Shown: positions 8,988-18,275 of the stretch, piece after piece
Layout of the letters: the number at the start of each line of letters is the position of its first letter
Position numbering within the stretch: position 1 is the first letter of the stretch
DNA from: Actinophytocola algeriensis
Lineage (GTDB): Bacteria; Actinomycetota; Actinomycetes; Mycobacteriales; Pseudonocardiaceae
Direction: 5' to 3'
Assembly (NCBI RefSeq): GCF_014203735.1
Contig: NZ_JACHJQ010000010.1
Coordinates: 341,965 to 405,964 of the forward strand
DNA length: 64,000 nucleotides
Position numbers and translations under genes: made by a program
Notes under the pieces: generated by a model
Seen by the model: only the letters and a program-made list of their open reading frames with translations
Database searches by the model: none
Told to the model about the DNA's origin: nothing

Positions 8988-9209
8988 CGGGCCTCCGCTC
9001 GGTGTCCCCTCCGAGCATGCTGCCACGGACGCCTCGACGGCAACGTCGATCGCATCATGGGACGGCTCGATCACGCATGGGCGGAACGGTGCGTGCCGTT
9101 CCTCGCCCCCGGAACCGGCCACGCCCGGCATCGTGGTGCCGACCGCGACCCGCCGTCGGCTCCGCCCGCCGCTGACCGTCCGCTCGTGACTGTCCACTCG
9201 TCCGGATCG

Positions 9210-10361
9210 TCAGCCGACGACCGTGTTCCGGCCCTGCTGCTTGGCTTGGTAGACGTGGCTGTCCGCGACGCGCAGGCACTCGTCGGCCGTGGCGCCGTCG
9301 TACGGGTGGACCGCCACGCCCACGGACGCCGTCACGTCGCTGATCACGACGCGGCGGCCGTGCTTGTCGACGGTCGTGACGTGCAGCGCGGAGATCGTGG
9401 TGCGGATGCGTTCCGCCGCGCTCATCGTGTCGGCCACGTCCGCGCCGGGGAGGAGCACCGTGAACTCCTCGCCGCCGAAGCGGCCGCCCAGGTCGATGCC
9501 GCGCAGCTGGGTGCGCAGGCAGCCACCCACCGCGGCGAGGACGTCGTCGCCCGCGCGGTGGCCGTGGGTGTCGTTGAGCCGCTTGAAGTGGTCCAGGTCG
9601 ACCATCAGCACCCCGATCGGGCCACGGCCCTCGGTGAACGCGTGGTCGGCACCCGCCTGCCAGTGCGCCGCCGTGGCCAGCCCGGTCTTCTGGTCCACCG
9701 ACGCCTCGTCCGCCAGCTGCCGGGTGAACGCGGCGCCGTGCAACATGACGACGACCGGGACCGCGGCGAACACGACCAGGAACCCGCTCGGCGCGAGTGC
9801 GCCGACGATGGCCCCGGTGGCCAGCAGCGCCGCGTCCAGGCCGAGGTCCGCCGCGCCGCCCGAGGGGCGCCGGCGCAGGAGACCCACCGCGTGGTCGACC
9901 ACCAGCCACGCGGCCACCGCCGCCGCGATCGCGATCACCCCACGGGTGTCGGCCTGTGGGCTCGGCGTCGCCCACGCCCCGAGCGACGCCGCGAAGTGGG
10001 CCGCGATCACCGCGCTGGCGTTGCCGGTGAAGGCGTCGAACAGGTCGCCGCCGCCATGCCGCTCGCGGAGGAGGCGGTAGAGGTGCAGGACCAGTACGAG
10101 TGCGATGGCCAGCGTCAGGTGCACCGCGATCGCGGCCGCCATCGTCCATGCCGCGGTGACACCGCCGCCGGTCTCGTCGTCGCGGCCCGCGTGCAGGCGG
10201 CGGGTGAGCTCGAACTGTGCGATCGCCGCCACGAGGATCGTGCACGCCAGTGCCCAGTCGGTCGACTCGGCGGGCAAGATCCGCGCCGCACCGGCGACAA
10301 CCACGACACCGGCCACCGCGAGCAGGCGTCCCGCGTACACCCATACCGGCGTGTGGTCCAT
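9210..10361 (-). CDS. Membrane diguanylate cyclase (GGDEF)
   Basis: A 383-residue protein with about five or six membrane spans in residues 1-220 and a C-terminal GGDEF domain. The active-site loop reads RFGGEEFTVLLPG (GGEEF at 296-300), and the inhibitory-site motif RGID lies five residues upstream, so both catalysis and c-di-GMP product inhibition look intact. It would turn two GTP into c-di-GMP. ATG 10361 follows GGGAGGGGA. It lies 18 bases downstream of a second GGDEF gene with the same layout, so the pair is probably co-transcribed and arose by tandem duplication. No phosphodiesterase (EAL/HD-GYP) gene is in the window. Confidence 0.92.
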   Translation of the reverse strand: MDHTPVWVYAGRLLAVAGVVVVAGAARILPAESTDWALACTILVAAIAQFELTRRLHAGRDDETGGGVTAAWTMAAAIAVHLTLAIALVLVLHLYRLLRERHGGGDLFDAFTGNASAVIAAHFAASLGAWATPSPQADTRGVIAIAAAVAAWLVVDHAVGLLRRRPSGGAADLGLDAALLATGAIVGALAPSGFLVVFAAVPVVVMLHGAAFTRQLADEASVDQKTGLATAAHWQAGADHAFTEGRGPIGVLMVDLDHFKRLNDTHGHRAGDDVLAAVGGCLRTQLRGIDLGGRFGGEEFTVLLPGADVADTMSAAERIRTTISALHVTTVDKHGRRVVISDVTASVGVAVHPYDGATADECLRVADSHVYQAKQQGRNTVVG

Positions 10362-10379
10362 CCGGATCCCCTCCCGGTG

Positions 10380-11519
10380 TCAGGCCGCGGTGAGCGCGGG
10401 CCCGCAGACGCGGTTGCGGCCCTGTTCCTTCGCCTCGTACAGCCAGCGGTCGGCGTTCACCAGCAGCGCGTCGACGCTCCTGTGCGCGTGCCCGGTCGTC
10501 GCGACGCCGATGGACGCGGTCACGCCGCGGATCGTGGTCGGGCTGCCGTCGAGGCCGGTGGTGGGCACGGTCAGCGCGGCGATCTGGTCGCGGATGCGTT
10601 CGGCCGCCTGGCGTGCCTGCTCCTCGGTGACGCCGGGGAGCAGGATGCTGAACTCCTCCCCGCCGAACCGCGCGACGATGTCGGTGCGGCGGGTGCTGGT
10701 CCGCAGCACCCGCGCGACGCCCACGAGGACGTCGTCGCCCGCGTGGTGGCCGTAGGTGTCGTTGAGCCGCTTGAAGTGGTCCAGGTCGACCATCAGCACG
10801 GCCGAGCGCGCACGGGTCCTCGGGCTCGCGAGCGCGGCGCTGCTGAGCGTCTGCCACGCCGCGTGGTTCCACAGCCGCGTCTTCGGGTCGTGCGCCGCCG
10901 CGTAGCGCAGCGCGCGACCACGCGCGGACTGGTGCAGGTACGCCACCGGAAGGAGAACGAGGGCCACGGCCAACGGCGAGAACTGCGCGAACAGCCCCAG
11001 CAGCACGCCGAGCGCCGCGCAGGAGACCGCGTTCTGCCCCTCGCGCGACACCGCGAACAGTTCCGTCACCGCGAGGTAGACCAGTCCGGCGAGCACCGCC
11101 GCGAGCACACCGCTCGTCGCCGACGAGGCGAACCAGGCGAGTGTCGCACCGGCCAGAGCCGCCGGCACGCGACCGGCCCTCGGTCCGCGGCGCGGCCCCC
11201 GCAGGACGTCGTGTGCGAGCAGCACCGACGACACGACCAGCATCGCGGCCAGCGGCAACGTCACCACGGCGCCGACGACCCACACCGAGACGGCCGACAC
11301 CCCCGAGCCGCCGGTGGCCCGGGTGCGGCGACGGACCCACTCCGCCAGCGCCACCCCGCAAAGTACGAGCGGCAGTGCCGTCTGTCCTGGCCCCCACCAG
11401 ACAGACGGCACCGCCGGCCACGCCAGTACGACTCCGCAGACCGTGCTGCCGAACAAGACGGCGAGCGCCGCGGTCATGTCCTGGACGTGGGTCTTGCCCC
11501 CCGCTCCCCCTGTGCCCAT
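10380..11519 (-). CDS. Membrane diguanylate cyclase (GGDEF), upstream paralogue
   Basis: A 379-residue protein with an N-terminal membrane domain (about six spans, residues 15-190) and a C-terminal GGDEF domain. The loop ARFGGEEFSILLPG places GGEEF at 286-290, with RRTD as the inhibitory site five residues upstream. FKRLNDTYGHHAGDDVL matches the paralogue downstream almost residue for residue, while the membrane halves differ. They may therefore sense different signals but make the same messenger. The start is uncertain: ATG 11519 is used here; ATG 11477 would remove 14 residues. Neither has a strong ribosome site. Confidence 0.9.
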   Translation of the reverse strand: MGTGGAGGKTHVQDMTAALAVLFGSTVCGVVLAWPAVPSVWWGPGQTALPLVLCGVALAEWVRRRTRATGGSGVSAVSVWVVGAVVTLPLAAMLVVSSVLLAHDVLRGPRRGPRAGRVPAALAGATLAWFASSATSGVLAAVLAGLVYLAVTELFAVSREGQNAVSCAALGVLLGLFAQFSPLAVALVLLPVAYLHQSARGRALRYAAAHDPKTRLWNHAAWQTLSSAALASPRTRARSAVLMVDLDHFKRLNDTYGHHAGDDVLVGVARVLRTSTRRTDIVARFGGEEFSILLPGVTEEQARQAAERIRDQIAALTVPTTGLDGSPTTIRGVTASIGVATTGHAHRSVDALLVNADRWLYEAKEQGRNRVCGPALTAA

Positions 11520-11611
11520 GTGACCAGGTTCTTTACCAGGACGGACAGTTCACGGACACATGACGGACAGCGACATGGCGATTGCCATAGGTGATGACGG
11601 TGCCGGAGGCC

Positions 11612-12877
11612 TCAGTGCACGGTGCCGCCGCGCGGCGGGACGGTGCCCATCGCGGGCACGGAGGGCCTGCTCGCCCGGACCCACGCCACGGACAGGACGG
11701 CCACGATCGCCGTGCCGACGAGCCCGGAGGCCGCGATCACCGTGGACGACAGGGCGTTCGTCGCGACGAGCCCGAAGATCAGGATCGCGACGCCCTGGGT
11801 GACCCGCATCATCGTCGTCATCAGGCCCACCGCCTGCCCGCGCATGTCGTCCGGGACGGCTTGGGTGAACTCGGCCGCGAGCGGGATCCAGAAGTACAGG
11901 GCGATACCGGAGACCACGACCAGCAGGCTCGCGAGAAACACCCCTGGCACGACGAAGAACAGCACCAGCGGCGCGCAGCACAGGACCGACAGGACCACGA
12001 CGTGCCGGACGCGCTGGTCCGGGATGAGCATGGGCAGCAACCAGAGCCCGATGACGATGCCTGCCGGACCAGAACCCATCAGCACCCCGGCGACCGCGGG
12101 CCCCTGGCCGATCTGCGCCGCGTAGGGCGCCGCGAGCGTCTCGCTCGCGAGCGTGGCGGCGATGGGCAGCGTGAACAGCATGGTCAGCCACAGCCGCGGG
12201 TGGGCGGCGATGTGGCGGAGCGCGGCCCGCGTGGAACCGAACCAGGATGACGGGGAGTCCGCGGCGGCGGTGGCTGGCCGGGCCGACACGCCCACCAGGA
12301 TCGCGAGCGCGGACAGGGCGAAGGTGGCCGCGTTGAACACCAGGACGACGGACAACCCGGTCAGCCCGACGATCACACCACCGGCGGCATAGCCCACCGT
12401 GTAGGCGATGTGGTTGACCAGCTGCGTGACCGCGGTGCCCCTGACGAGCCGTTTCCCCGGCAGCACAACGGACATCGTCGAGATGTAGGCGCTGTTGAAC
12501 GGCGCGTCCACCAGCCGCACCAGGAAGAGGAGCGCCCACAGCGCGGGCAGCGGCATCCCGGGGATCGCCATCACGAGAAGGAGCACCGCGCGCCCGAAGT
12601 CCGTCACCACCATGACGATGCGGCGCGGGTACCGGTCCGCGAGGCCCGCCAGCACCGGTCCGCCGATGAGGTCCGGCAGCGTGGTCAGCGCGAAGGTGAT
12701 GCCCATCAGCGCGGTGGACCCGGTCTCGGCGAACACCGCGATGACCAGTGCGGCACGCGCGATGTAGTCACCGATGGTCGACAGCGCGCGACTGGTGAAC
12801 AGGGCCCGGAACTCGGGTACGGCGAAGATGTCCGCGTAGGTGACGCGGTCGTGGTGTGGCTGGCCATCCCCCGGCAA
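11612..12877 (-). CDS. MFS transporter (drug/peptide-exporter type)
   Basis: A 421-residue major facilitator with 12 predicted spans. It has the inter-helix A motif GLADRYPRRIVMVV after the second span and the FRALFTSRALSTIGD N-terminus common in MFS_3-like exporters. The start is taken as TTG 12877, the first in-frame start before VTYADIF, behind GGGGGG; it is not certain, since an ATG at 12872 is in a different frame. It follows the SagB-type dehydrogenase by 36 bases on the same strand and so is probably its operon partner. A natural reading is export of a product made with that enzyme, but this is inference. Confidence 0.85.
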   Translation of the reverse strand: MPGDGQPHHDRVTYADIFAVPEFRALFTSRALSTIGDYIARAALVIAVFAETGSTALMGITFALTTLPDLIGGPVLAGLADRYPRRIVMVVTDFGRAVLLLVMAIPGMPLPALWALLFLVRLVDAPFNSAYISTMSVVLPGKRLVRGTAVTQLVNHIAYTVGYAAGGVIVGLTGLSVVLVFNAATFALSALAILVGVSARPATAAADSPSSWFGSTRAALRHIAAHPRLWLTMLFTLPIAATLASETLAAPYAAQIGQGPAVAGVLMGSGPAGIVIGLWLLPMLIPDQRVRHVVVLSVLCCAPLVLFFVVPGVFLASLLVVVSGIALYFWIPLAAEFTQAVPDDMRGQAVGLMTTMMRVTQGVAILIFGLVATNALSSTVIAASGLVGTAIVAVLSVAWVRASRPSVPAMGTVPPRGGTVH

Positions 12878-12913
12878 CCCAGCGCCCCCCAGTGACTACT
12901 CTCCGTGACCAAC

Positions 12914-13999
12914 TTATGTCGCGCGAGTTGGCGTCCCAATAACTGAACAGCCCATCACCAATTCATCCGCTGCGTCAATCCCCAACAAGTCTTCCACGGT
13001 CTCGTCCCTCATCGCCGCGGTGAAGGTGGCGCCGAGCCCCAGTGCCGCCGCCAGCAGGTACACGGTCTGGCTGAGGTGGCCCGCGTCGAGGTGCAGCATG
13101 CGGTACGTGCGCGGCGTCGAGTACTTCCACGTGCTGCGCGCGAGCACGCTGGTGTAGAAGACGAGGCATCCGCTGTCCGCCACCCAGGCCTGGTCGCCCA
13201 GCAGTCGCACGAGGGCGTCCGGCGGCTGCGGCGGCCCGATCAGCTCGAGCTCGTCCCGCCTCGTGTTCAGGTGGTAGAGCCCGCCGCGGAGCCCGGTCAC
13301 CCGGTGCGCGTGGAGGTAGATCTCGGTGGGGTGCCTGCCGCCCCCGGACGGGGAGGTCTTGAACGCGGTCTGGGTCGGCTCGTCGAGCCCGGTGATCCCG
13401 CCCGCCCGGCGCAGCAGCGCACTGATCGCCTCGAACGGCACGGGTTCACCGCTGAAGCGGCGCGTGCTGCGGCGGTGGGACAGGACGTCCAGGAAGTCGG
13501 TGCGTGCCCACGACACCGCGTCCGGGTCCGTGCCGGCGAGGGGAACCCGGTGCGCGGTCACCAGTTCACGGCTGACCGGGGGCGGCGGTTCGTGGTCGAG
13601 ACGGTCCCGCAGCCGCTCCTGGTCCGCGTCGGTCGAGATGAACGGCTGGTCGCGCAGGTTGCGGGTTTCGTTGTGGAACAGGGCGACGAGCCTGCCCCAG
13701 CGGCTCCACGCGTCCTGGTTGGCGTCCTCGACGCGGTGCCGTTCGGACTTCCACGTGACGAGCACGTGGGCCGTGCGCAGCCGTTCAGCGATGGCGACGA
13801 GGAACTCGGCGTGGTCGTCGTCGCGGGCGTGCCCGCGCAGCCTGCTCAGCGGGGTCCAGGTGGTGAAGCAGCGCAGCACGACATCGGCCTCTCCGCCGAT
13901 GGCGAAGCGCCGGTGGGTCAGGGTGTCGTACCAGACAAGCTGATCAGCGTGCCACAGCAGCGCGCCACAGGAAGAGATGCGCAGGCGTGGGTCGTGCAC
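12914..13999 (-). CDS. SagB/ThcOx-type FMN dehydrogenase (McbC family)
   Basis: A 361-residue protein of the SagB/McbC family of nitroreductase-fold enzymes. The N-terminal 120 residues form the extra domain of this family, ending in a conserved FHNETR segment. The FMN domain starts at SHRRSTRRFSGEPV (about residue 175), followed by SGGGRHPTEIYL, then GAGHLSQTVYLLAAALGLGATF. Family members oxidise thiazoline/oxazoline rings in ribosomal peptides, or use FMN for related oxidations. No YcaO cyclodehydratase lies within the window. The start is GTG 13999, in the same frame as the 34-codon gene that ends 30 bases upstream, so the two are probably translationally linked. It is followed by an MFS gene. 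Confidence 0.85.
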   Translation of the reverse strand: MHDPRLRISSCGALLWHADQLVWYDTLTHRRFAIGGEADVVLRCFTTWTPLSRLRGHARDDDHAEFLVAIAERLRTAHVLVTWKSERHRVEDANQDAWSRWGRLVALFHNETRNLRDQPFISTDADQERLRDRLDHEPPPPVSRELVTAHRVPLAGTDPDAVSWARTDFLDVLSHRRSTRRFSGEPVPFEAISALLRRAGGITGLDEPTQTAFKTSPSGGGRHPTEIYLHAHRVTGLRGGLYHLNTRRDELELIGPPQPPDALVRLLGDQAWVADSGCLVFYTSVLARSTWKYSTPRTYRMLHLDAGHLSQTVYLLAAALGLGATFTAAMRDETVEDLLGIDAADELVMGCSVIGTPTRAT

Positions 14000-14029
14000 G
14001 TCCTGGTCGGCTGGGTCATCGATGGCCGG

Positions 14030-14134
14030 TCAGTCATCATCCGCGGGCCGCTCGGCCCACGCGTTCAGGACCTCGGCGGCCTGGTATTCCTCGGATAACT
14101 CGGTGACGACGGTGTCGATGGCGGACGTGTTCAT
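14030..14134 (-). CDS. 34-aa acidic peptide upstream of SagB gene (possible precursor)
   Basis: A 34-codon frame from ATG 14134 with a clear GAGGAG ribosome site six bases upstream. The product starts MNTSAIDTVVTELSEEY and ends NAWAERPADDD. It is acidic, has no Cys, one Trp, one Tyr and several Ser/Thr in its first half, and an amphipathic leader-like core. It ends 30 bases before the SagB-type dehydrogenase and in the same frame. Position and size are those of a ribosomal-peptide precursor, but the lack of Cys and the few Ser/Thr near the C-terminus argue against a classical azole peptide. It might instead be a small subunit or leader peptide. It is missed by length cut-offs. Confidence 0.6.
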   Translation of the reverse strand: MNTSAIDTVVTELSEEYQAAEVLNAWAERPADDD

Positions 14135-14357
14135 CGCGTGCTCCTCATCCCGAACCTGGCTGGCGACCAGGGTACCGCACGAAGATTACCGATCCGTCGC
14201 GCGCGAAACGGCAGCATGGTCACGAGTTTGCCGGACTCTTAACGGGATCCGTCGGGTTCGGATTATCCTGCGGTGAACGGGCGGCAGCCACGCGTGTGCG
14301 CTGGGTAGCCGCGGTCACCGACAGACACGGGGAGAGGGCAACGGCGAGGTGCCTGCG

Positions 14358-17300
14358 ATGGAATTCCGTGTCCTGGGACCGATCGTCGTTCTACGTGCCG
14401 GCGAACCCGTGGCCGTGCCCGCGGGCAGCCAGCAGGTGGTCCTGGCCGCCCTGTTGCTGCGCACGAACCACATCGTGCCCATCGGCGAGCTCGTCGACTG
14501 GCTGTGGGACGGTGAACCTCCCAGCGACGCATGGGAAAGCGCGAAGGCGTACGTCCGCAGGCTGCGCCGCACGCTGGTGGCGACCGACCTGATCGAGGCC
14601 ATGCCGAACGGGTTCCGCCTCACCGCACCCGACGACGCGGTGGACCTGCTGCGGTTCCGGCGCCTGCTGCGGGACGCCGAGACCCTGCGCGGCGCCGAAC
14701 AGCTCGACCGGCTCGACCAGGCGGTGGCGCTGTGGGGCGACGAACCCCTCGCCAGTCTCGCGCCGAGCGCGGCGAAGTCGCGTGCCGTGCACGCGCTCGT
14801 CGAGGAGTACGGCCAGGCGGTGGAGAAACGCGCCGACGGCTACCTGGACGTCGGCCGTCACACGGAGCTGGTCACCGATCTGCGTGCGATGACCGTGCGC
14901 CACCCCGATCGCGAACGTGTCTGGTCGCAGCTGATGGTGGCGCTCTACCGGTCGGGCAAGCGGGTGGAGGCGCTCGCGGCCTACCGCCAGGCACGCGCGT
15001 ACCTGGCGGACGAGTTCGGCATCACGCCAGGTGCGGAGCTCGAACGCACCCAGCACGGGGTGCTCACGGACACCCTCGACGACACGAACGGCAGCGCGCC
15101 GGGCGTCGCGTCCGCGCAGACGTTGGTGCGCCTCACCCCCGCGCAGCTGCCCGCCAACATCGGCGACTTCGTCGGGCGCGCCGGGGACCTGGCCGCGGCG
15201 CGTGCCGCGTTGACCGCGCCTGCCGGTGCGAGCGCACCCGTGCTGGTGATCAGCGGCATGCCGGGGGTCGGCAAGAGCGCCTTCGCCATCCGGCTCGCGC
15301 ACGAGGTGCGCACCCGGTTCCCCGACGGCCAGCTGTTCATCGACCTGCACGGGTACTCCGAGCACATGCCGTTGAACCCGGCGCGGGTGCTGAGCCGCAT
15401 CCTGCCCGCGCTGGGCCTGCCGTCGAGCCAGGTCCCGACCGACCTCGAGGACCTCACCAACACCTACCGCAGCCTGGTCGCCGACCGGCGAATCCTGCTG
15501 GTCCTGGACAACGCGGCCAACGCCAAACAGGTGACCGACCTGATCCCGGCCGCACCGGGATCGGCGGTCCTGATCACCAGCCGGTCGCAGATGCCGAGCC
15601 TGTCCGCCCTGAGCGGGGCGCGGCTGCTGTCACTGACGCCGCTGTCCGCCCGGGACGCCGAACAGCTCGTCCGCTCGATTCTCTCCGTCCGGTCCCACTC
15701 CCCGCAGCCGCACGACACCGAGATCCGGAAGCTTGTCGAGCTGTGCGGGTACCTGCCGCTCGCCATGCGCGTCGCGGCGACCACCTACCTGCACAACGCG
15801 CGCCCGCTGCCCGACTTCATCACCGAGCTGGAACAGCACGACCGCCTCGCGGCGCTGACGATCGCCGACGACCCGCGCGCCACGGTGCGTGCCGTGTTCG
15901 ACCTGTCCTACCGCACGCTCAGCGCCGACGCGGCACGCCTGTTCCGGCGGCTCGCCCTCGTGCCGGGGCCCGACTTCTGCCGCAGCTGCGCGCAACACGT
16001 GGCCGACGTGTCCCCGGCCCAGGCCGAGCAGTCGCTCGGCGAGCTGACCGCGGCCAGCCTCATCCAGCCCGGCAGACCCCGGCACTACCGGTTCCACGAC
16101 CTCGTGCGCCTCTACGCCCACGACCGGTGCGTCACCGAGGACGACCCGGCCGACCTGCACGCCGCCCTCGCACGGCTGCACAGTTACTACGTCACCACCG
16201 CCGACGTGGCCGCGGACGCCCTGTACCCGACCTGGATCCGGCTGGCGCGCACCCATCCCAGCATCGCGGCGGCCGAACCGGCGCCCACGGTGGCGAACGC
16301 CGCGCGATGGATGAGCGACGAGGCACCCAGTCTGATCGCGACGATCCGCTACACCGCCCGGTACGGACCGGTCGAGATCGCCTGGTACCTGTCCGAGTCG
16401 CTGCGCGCGTACGTCGTGACCCACGGCGAGTACCGGATCGAGGCCCTCGGCGCCTTCGAGATCGCGCTGGAAGCGGCGGCGAGTGCAGGCAACCGCCGTG
16501 CGATGGCCGCGATGCACTACGCCTTCTCCTCGGTGTACCTGCGCATCCGGGACATGCAGCGGGCGCTCCCCCACATCAGGGCCGAGCTGGGCCACCACCT
16601 CGAGCTGGGGCTGACGGAGGGGGAAGCCCGGGCGCGCATCGCCCTCGGGGAGGCGCTGGCGACACAGGGGTACCTGCGGGAGGCGGCCGACGAGATCGGC
16701 GAGGCCCTGCGCATGGCCGAACAGCACGGCTTCATCGACCTGCAGTTGCTGGCGCTGCTGAACTTCGGCGTCCTCGAGGAGTGGCGCGACCAGCTCGACG
16801 CGGCCAAGAAGTACGTGCTGTCCGCGTTCGACCTGATCGAGGGCAGGTCCAGCAGCTCGACCAAGGGCGCCGCGCACGCCACCCTCGGCATGATCATGAT
16901 CCGCCGGGGCGAGTTCGAGGCCGCCATCGCACAGCACCTCACCGCGCTCGAATGCCACCGCCAGGGCGGCGACCAGCACTCGGAGTCGGAGGCCCTGCGC
17001 GGGCTGGCACACGCCTACTCGAAGACGGGGAACACCAGCGCCTCGATCGCGAACGGGACCAAAGCCCTTGCCCTCGCGGAAGAACTCGGCGACGAGTACG
17101 ACATCACCGACTCCCTGATCTCCCTCGCCGGCATCTACCACGAGCTGGACCTGACAGCGCAGGCCCGCTCCCACGCCGAGTCCGCGCTCCGGATGTCCGA
17201 GAAGCTCGACTACACGAAGGCGCACGTGGAGGCCACGCTCCAGCTGGCGTCGATCGCGAAGGCCGAAGGCCAGCTGGCCGACGCCAGGGAGCACGCGCAC

Positions 17301-17618
17301 CGCGCCGTGGACCTCGCCCGCGACGGGGAACTCCTGCGATTACGTGGCGACGCGGAGATCCTCCTCGCCTGGGTCACCCACGAGACGGGCGACCACGACC
17401 AGGCACTGAGCCACGCGGTCAACGCGATCACCATCCACCAGGAGGTCAACTCGCCCTACGGGCAGGCGCGGGCGCTCCACGTCAAGGGCCTCGCCCTCCT
17501 CGCACAGGGACAGCCCGAGCAGGCCAAACGCGAGTGGCAGACATCGCTCGAGGTCTTCCAGGGCCCCGCGACCCCGGAGATCGACGCGATCAGACGAGCC
17601 GTCGCCACAATCCCGTGA
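14358..17618 (+). CDS. AfsR/SARP-family regulator with NB-ARC and TPR domains
   Basis: A 1086-residue regulator. Residues 1-95 are the OmpR-like winged helix (MEFRVLGPIVVL start). Residues 100-245 are the bacterial activation domain, ending FGITPGAELERTQ. An NB-ARC ATPase follows, with P-loop GMPGVGKS at about 299-306 and ILLVLDNAANAKQV as Walker B. The C-terminal third is a tetratricopeptide repeat array. ATG 14358 is preferred over GTG 14349 because GAGG sits 8 bases before it. Proteins of this type switch on secondary metabolite clusters; here it is divergent from the peptide/SagB/MFS operon, with 223 bases between them, which makes that operon its most likely target. Confidence 0.92.
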   Translation: MEFRVLGPIVVLRAGEPVAVPAGSQQVVLAALLLRTNHIVPIGELVDWLWDGEPPSDAWESAKAYVRRLRRTLVATDLIEAMPNGFRLTAPDDAVDLLRFRRLLRDAETLRGAEQLDRLDQAVALWGDEPLASLAPSAAKSRAVHALVEEYGQAVEKRADGYLDVGRHTELVTDLRAMTVRHPDRERVWSQLMVALYRSGKRVEALAAYRQARAYLADEFGITPGAELERTQHGVLTDTLDDTNGSAPGVASAQTLVRLTPAQLPANIGDFVGRAGDLAAARAALTAPAGASAPVLVISGMPGVGKSAFAIRLAHEVRTRFPDGQLFIDLHGYSEHMPLNPARVLSRILPALGLPSSQVPTDLEDLTNTYRSLVADRRILLVLDNAANAKQVTDLIPAAPGSAVLITSRSQMPSLSALSGARLLSLTPLSARDAEQLVRSILSVRSHSPQPHDTEIRKLVELCGYLPLAMRVAATTYLHNARPLPDFITELEQHDRLAALTIADDPRATVRAVFDLSYRTLSADAARLFRRLALVPGPDFCRSCAQHVADVSPAQAEQSLGELTAASLIQPGRPRHYRFHDLVRLYAHDRCVTEDDPADLHAALARLHSYYVTTADVAADALYPTWIRLARTHPSIAAAEPAPTVANAARWMSDEAPSLIATIRYTARYGPVEIAWYLSESLRAYVVTHGEYRIEALGAFEIALEAAASAGNRRAMAAMHYAFSSVYLRIRDMQRALPHIRAELGHHLELGLTEGEARARIALGEALATQGYLREAADEIGEALRMAEQHGFIDLQLLALLNFGVLEEWRDQLDAAKKYVLSAFDLIEGRSSSSTKGAAHATLGMIMIRRGEFEAAIAQHLTALECHRQGGDQHSESEALRGLAHAYSKTGNTSASIANGTKALALAEELGDEYDITDSLISLAGIYHELDLTAQARSHAESALRMSEKLDYTKAHVEATLQLASIAKAEGQLADAREHAHRAVDLARDGELLRLRGDAEILLAWVTHETGDHDQALSHAVNAITIHQEVNSPYGQARALHVKGLALLAQGQPEQAKREWQTSLEVFQGPATPEIDAIRRAVATIP

Positions 17619-17656
17619 CCGGTCCCGAGAACCGATCGCGCGCCGGCCACGTGTCC

Positions 17657-18196
17657 ATGGTCATGACGTCCCCAACCCGCCGGCGCTCCTCATGGTCGTG
17701 GGCGGTCGCAGGCGCCGCGGCGGCGGTCACGCTGACCGCGTGTTCCGGCGGCGGCACCGACCAGAACCCGGCCGCCCCGCCCCCGCCCACCTCGACGTCG
17801 GCCTCGGCCTCGGCCGAGACGGCCGCCGCGCCCAACTCCGGCTACGACCTCAGCTCCCCGCAGGCGGCGGCGGAGTCGTTCGCGGCGGCGGCCGAGACCG
17901 GCTCTGGCGACGAACTGCTGGAGCTGACCTGCATCGGCCACGCGGCCTGTGCGAGCGAGCACGCTGCCGGCATGAGCGACGCTGAGCTGACCGAGGTTCA
18001 GGCCACGATCCGCGACGGCGTGTACGAACTCGCCGACCACCTCGAGGGCGCCGAGTTCACGTCCCCGGTCGACGGCGCCACCCCGGGCACGAAGGACGTC
18101 CCGTACCGCACCCCCGCACTGACCGGCGACGCCTACCTGACCCTCACCTTCGTCGAGTCCGACGGCGACTGGCTGTACCTCCAGCCCTCGGCGTGA
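17657..18196 (+). CDS. Small secreted lipoprotein
   Basis: A 179-residue protein with an Arg-rich start (PTRRRSSWSW), a hydrophobic stretch and the lipobox LTAC, so it should be lipidated and anchored outside the membrane. A low-complexity linker of Pro, Thr, Ser and Ala follows. The globular part begins at SSPQAAAESFAAAAETG and contains two Cys (TCIGHAACAS), resembling the small NTF2-like lipoproteins of actinomycetes. The start is not certain: GTG 17651, ATG 17657 and ATG 17663 are in frame and none has a strong ribosome site. Function unknown. Confidence 0.7.
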   Translation: MVMTSPTRRRSSWSWAVAGAAAAVTLTACSGGGTDQNPAAPPPPTSTSASASAETAAAPNSGYDLSSPQAAAESFAAAAETGSGDELLELTCIGHAACASEHAAGMSDAELTEVQATIRDGVYELADHLEGAEFTSPVDGATPGTKDVPYRTPALTGDAYLTLTFVESDGDWLYLQPSA

Positions 18197-18275
18197 CGGA
18201 GGTCTCGCCGCCAGCACCCGGTCCGGTGCGCTGATCGCGGTGCGCGGCAAGCGCTCCCCCTGGCACAGTGACCAC

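Noticed and set aside
8229..11594. 1121-codon plus-strand open frame across the DUF1684 and GGDEF genes
   Set aside because: It is open only because stop codons are rare in GC-rich DNA; its composition is random and it opposes three well-supported minus-strand genes.
12914..14134. Complete azole-peptide (TOMM) or lanthipeptide cluster
   Set aside because: No YcaO, LanB/LanC or protease gene is nearby and the peptide has no Cys, so only the dehydrogenase and a candidate peptide can be claimed.
14531..17650. Plus-strand frame within the SARP gene running into the lipoprotein gene
   Set aside because: The part overlapping the SARP gene is an out-of-frame shadow. Only the last 180 codons, from 17657, are a real gene.
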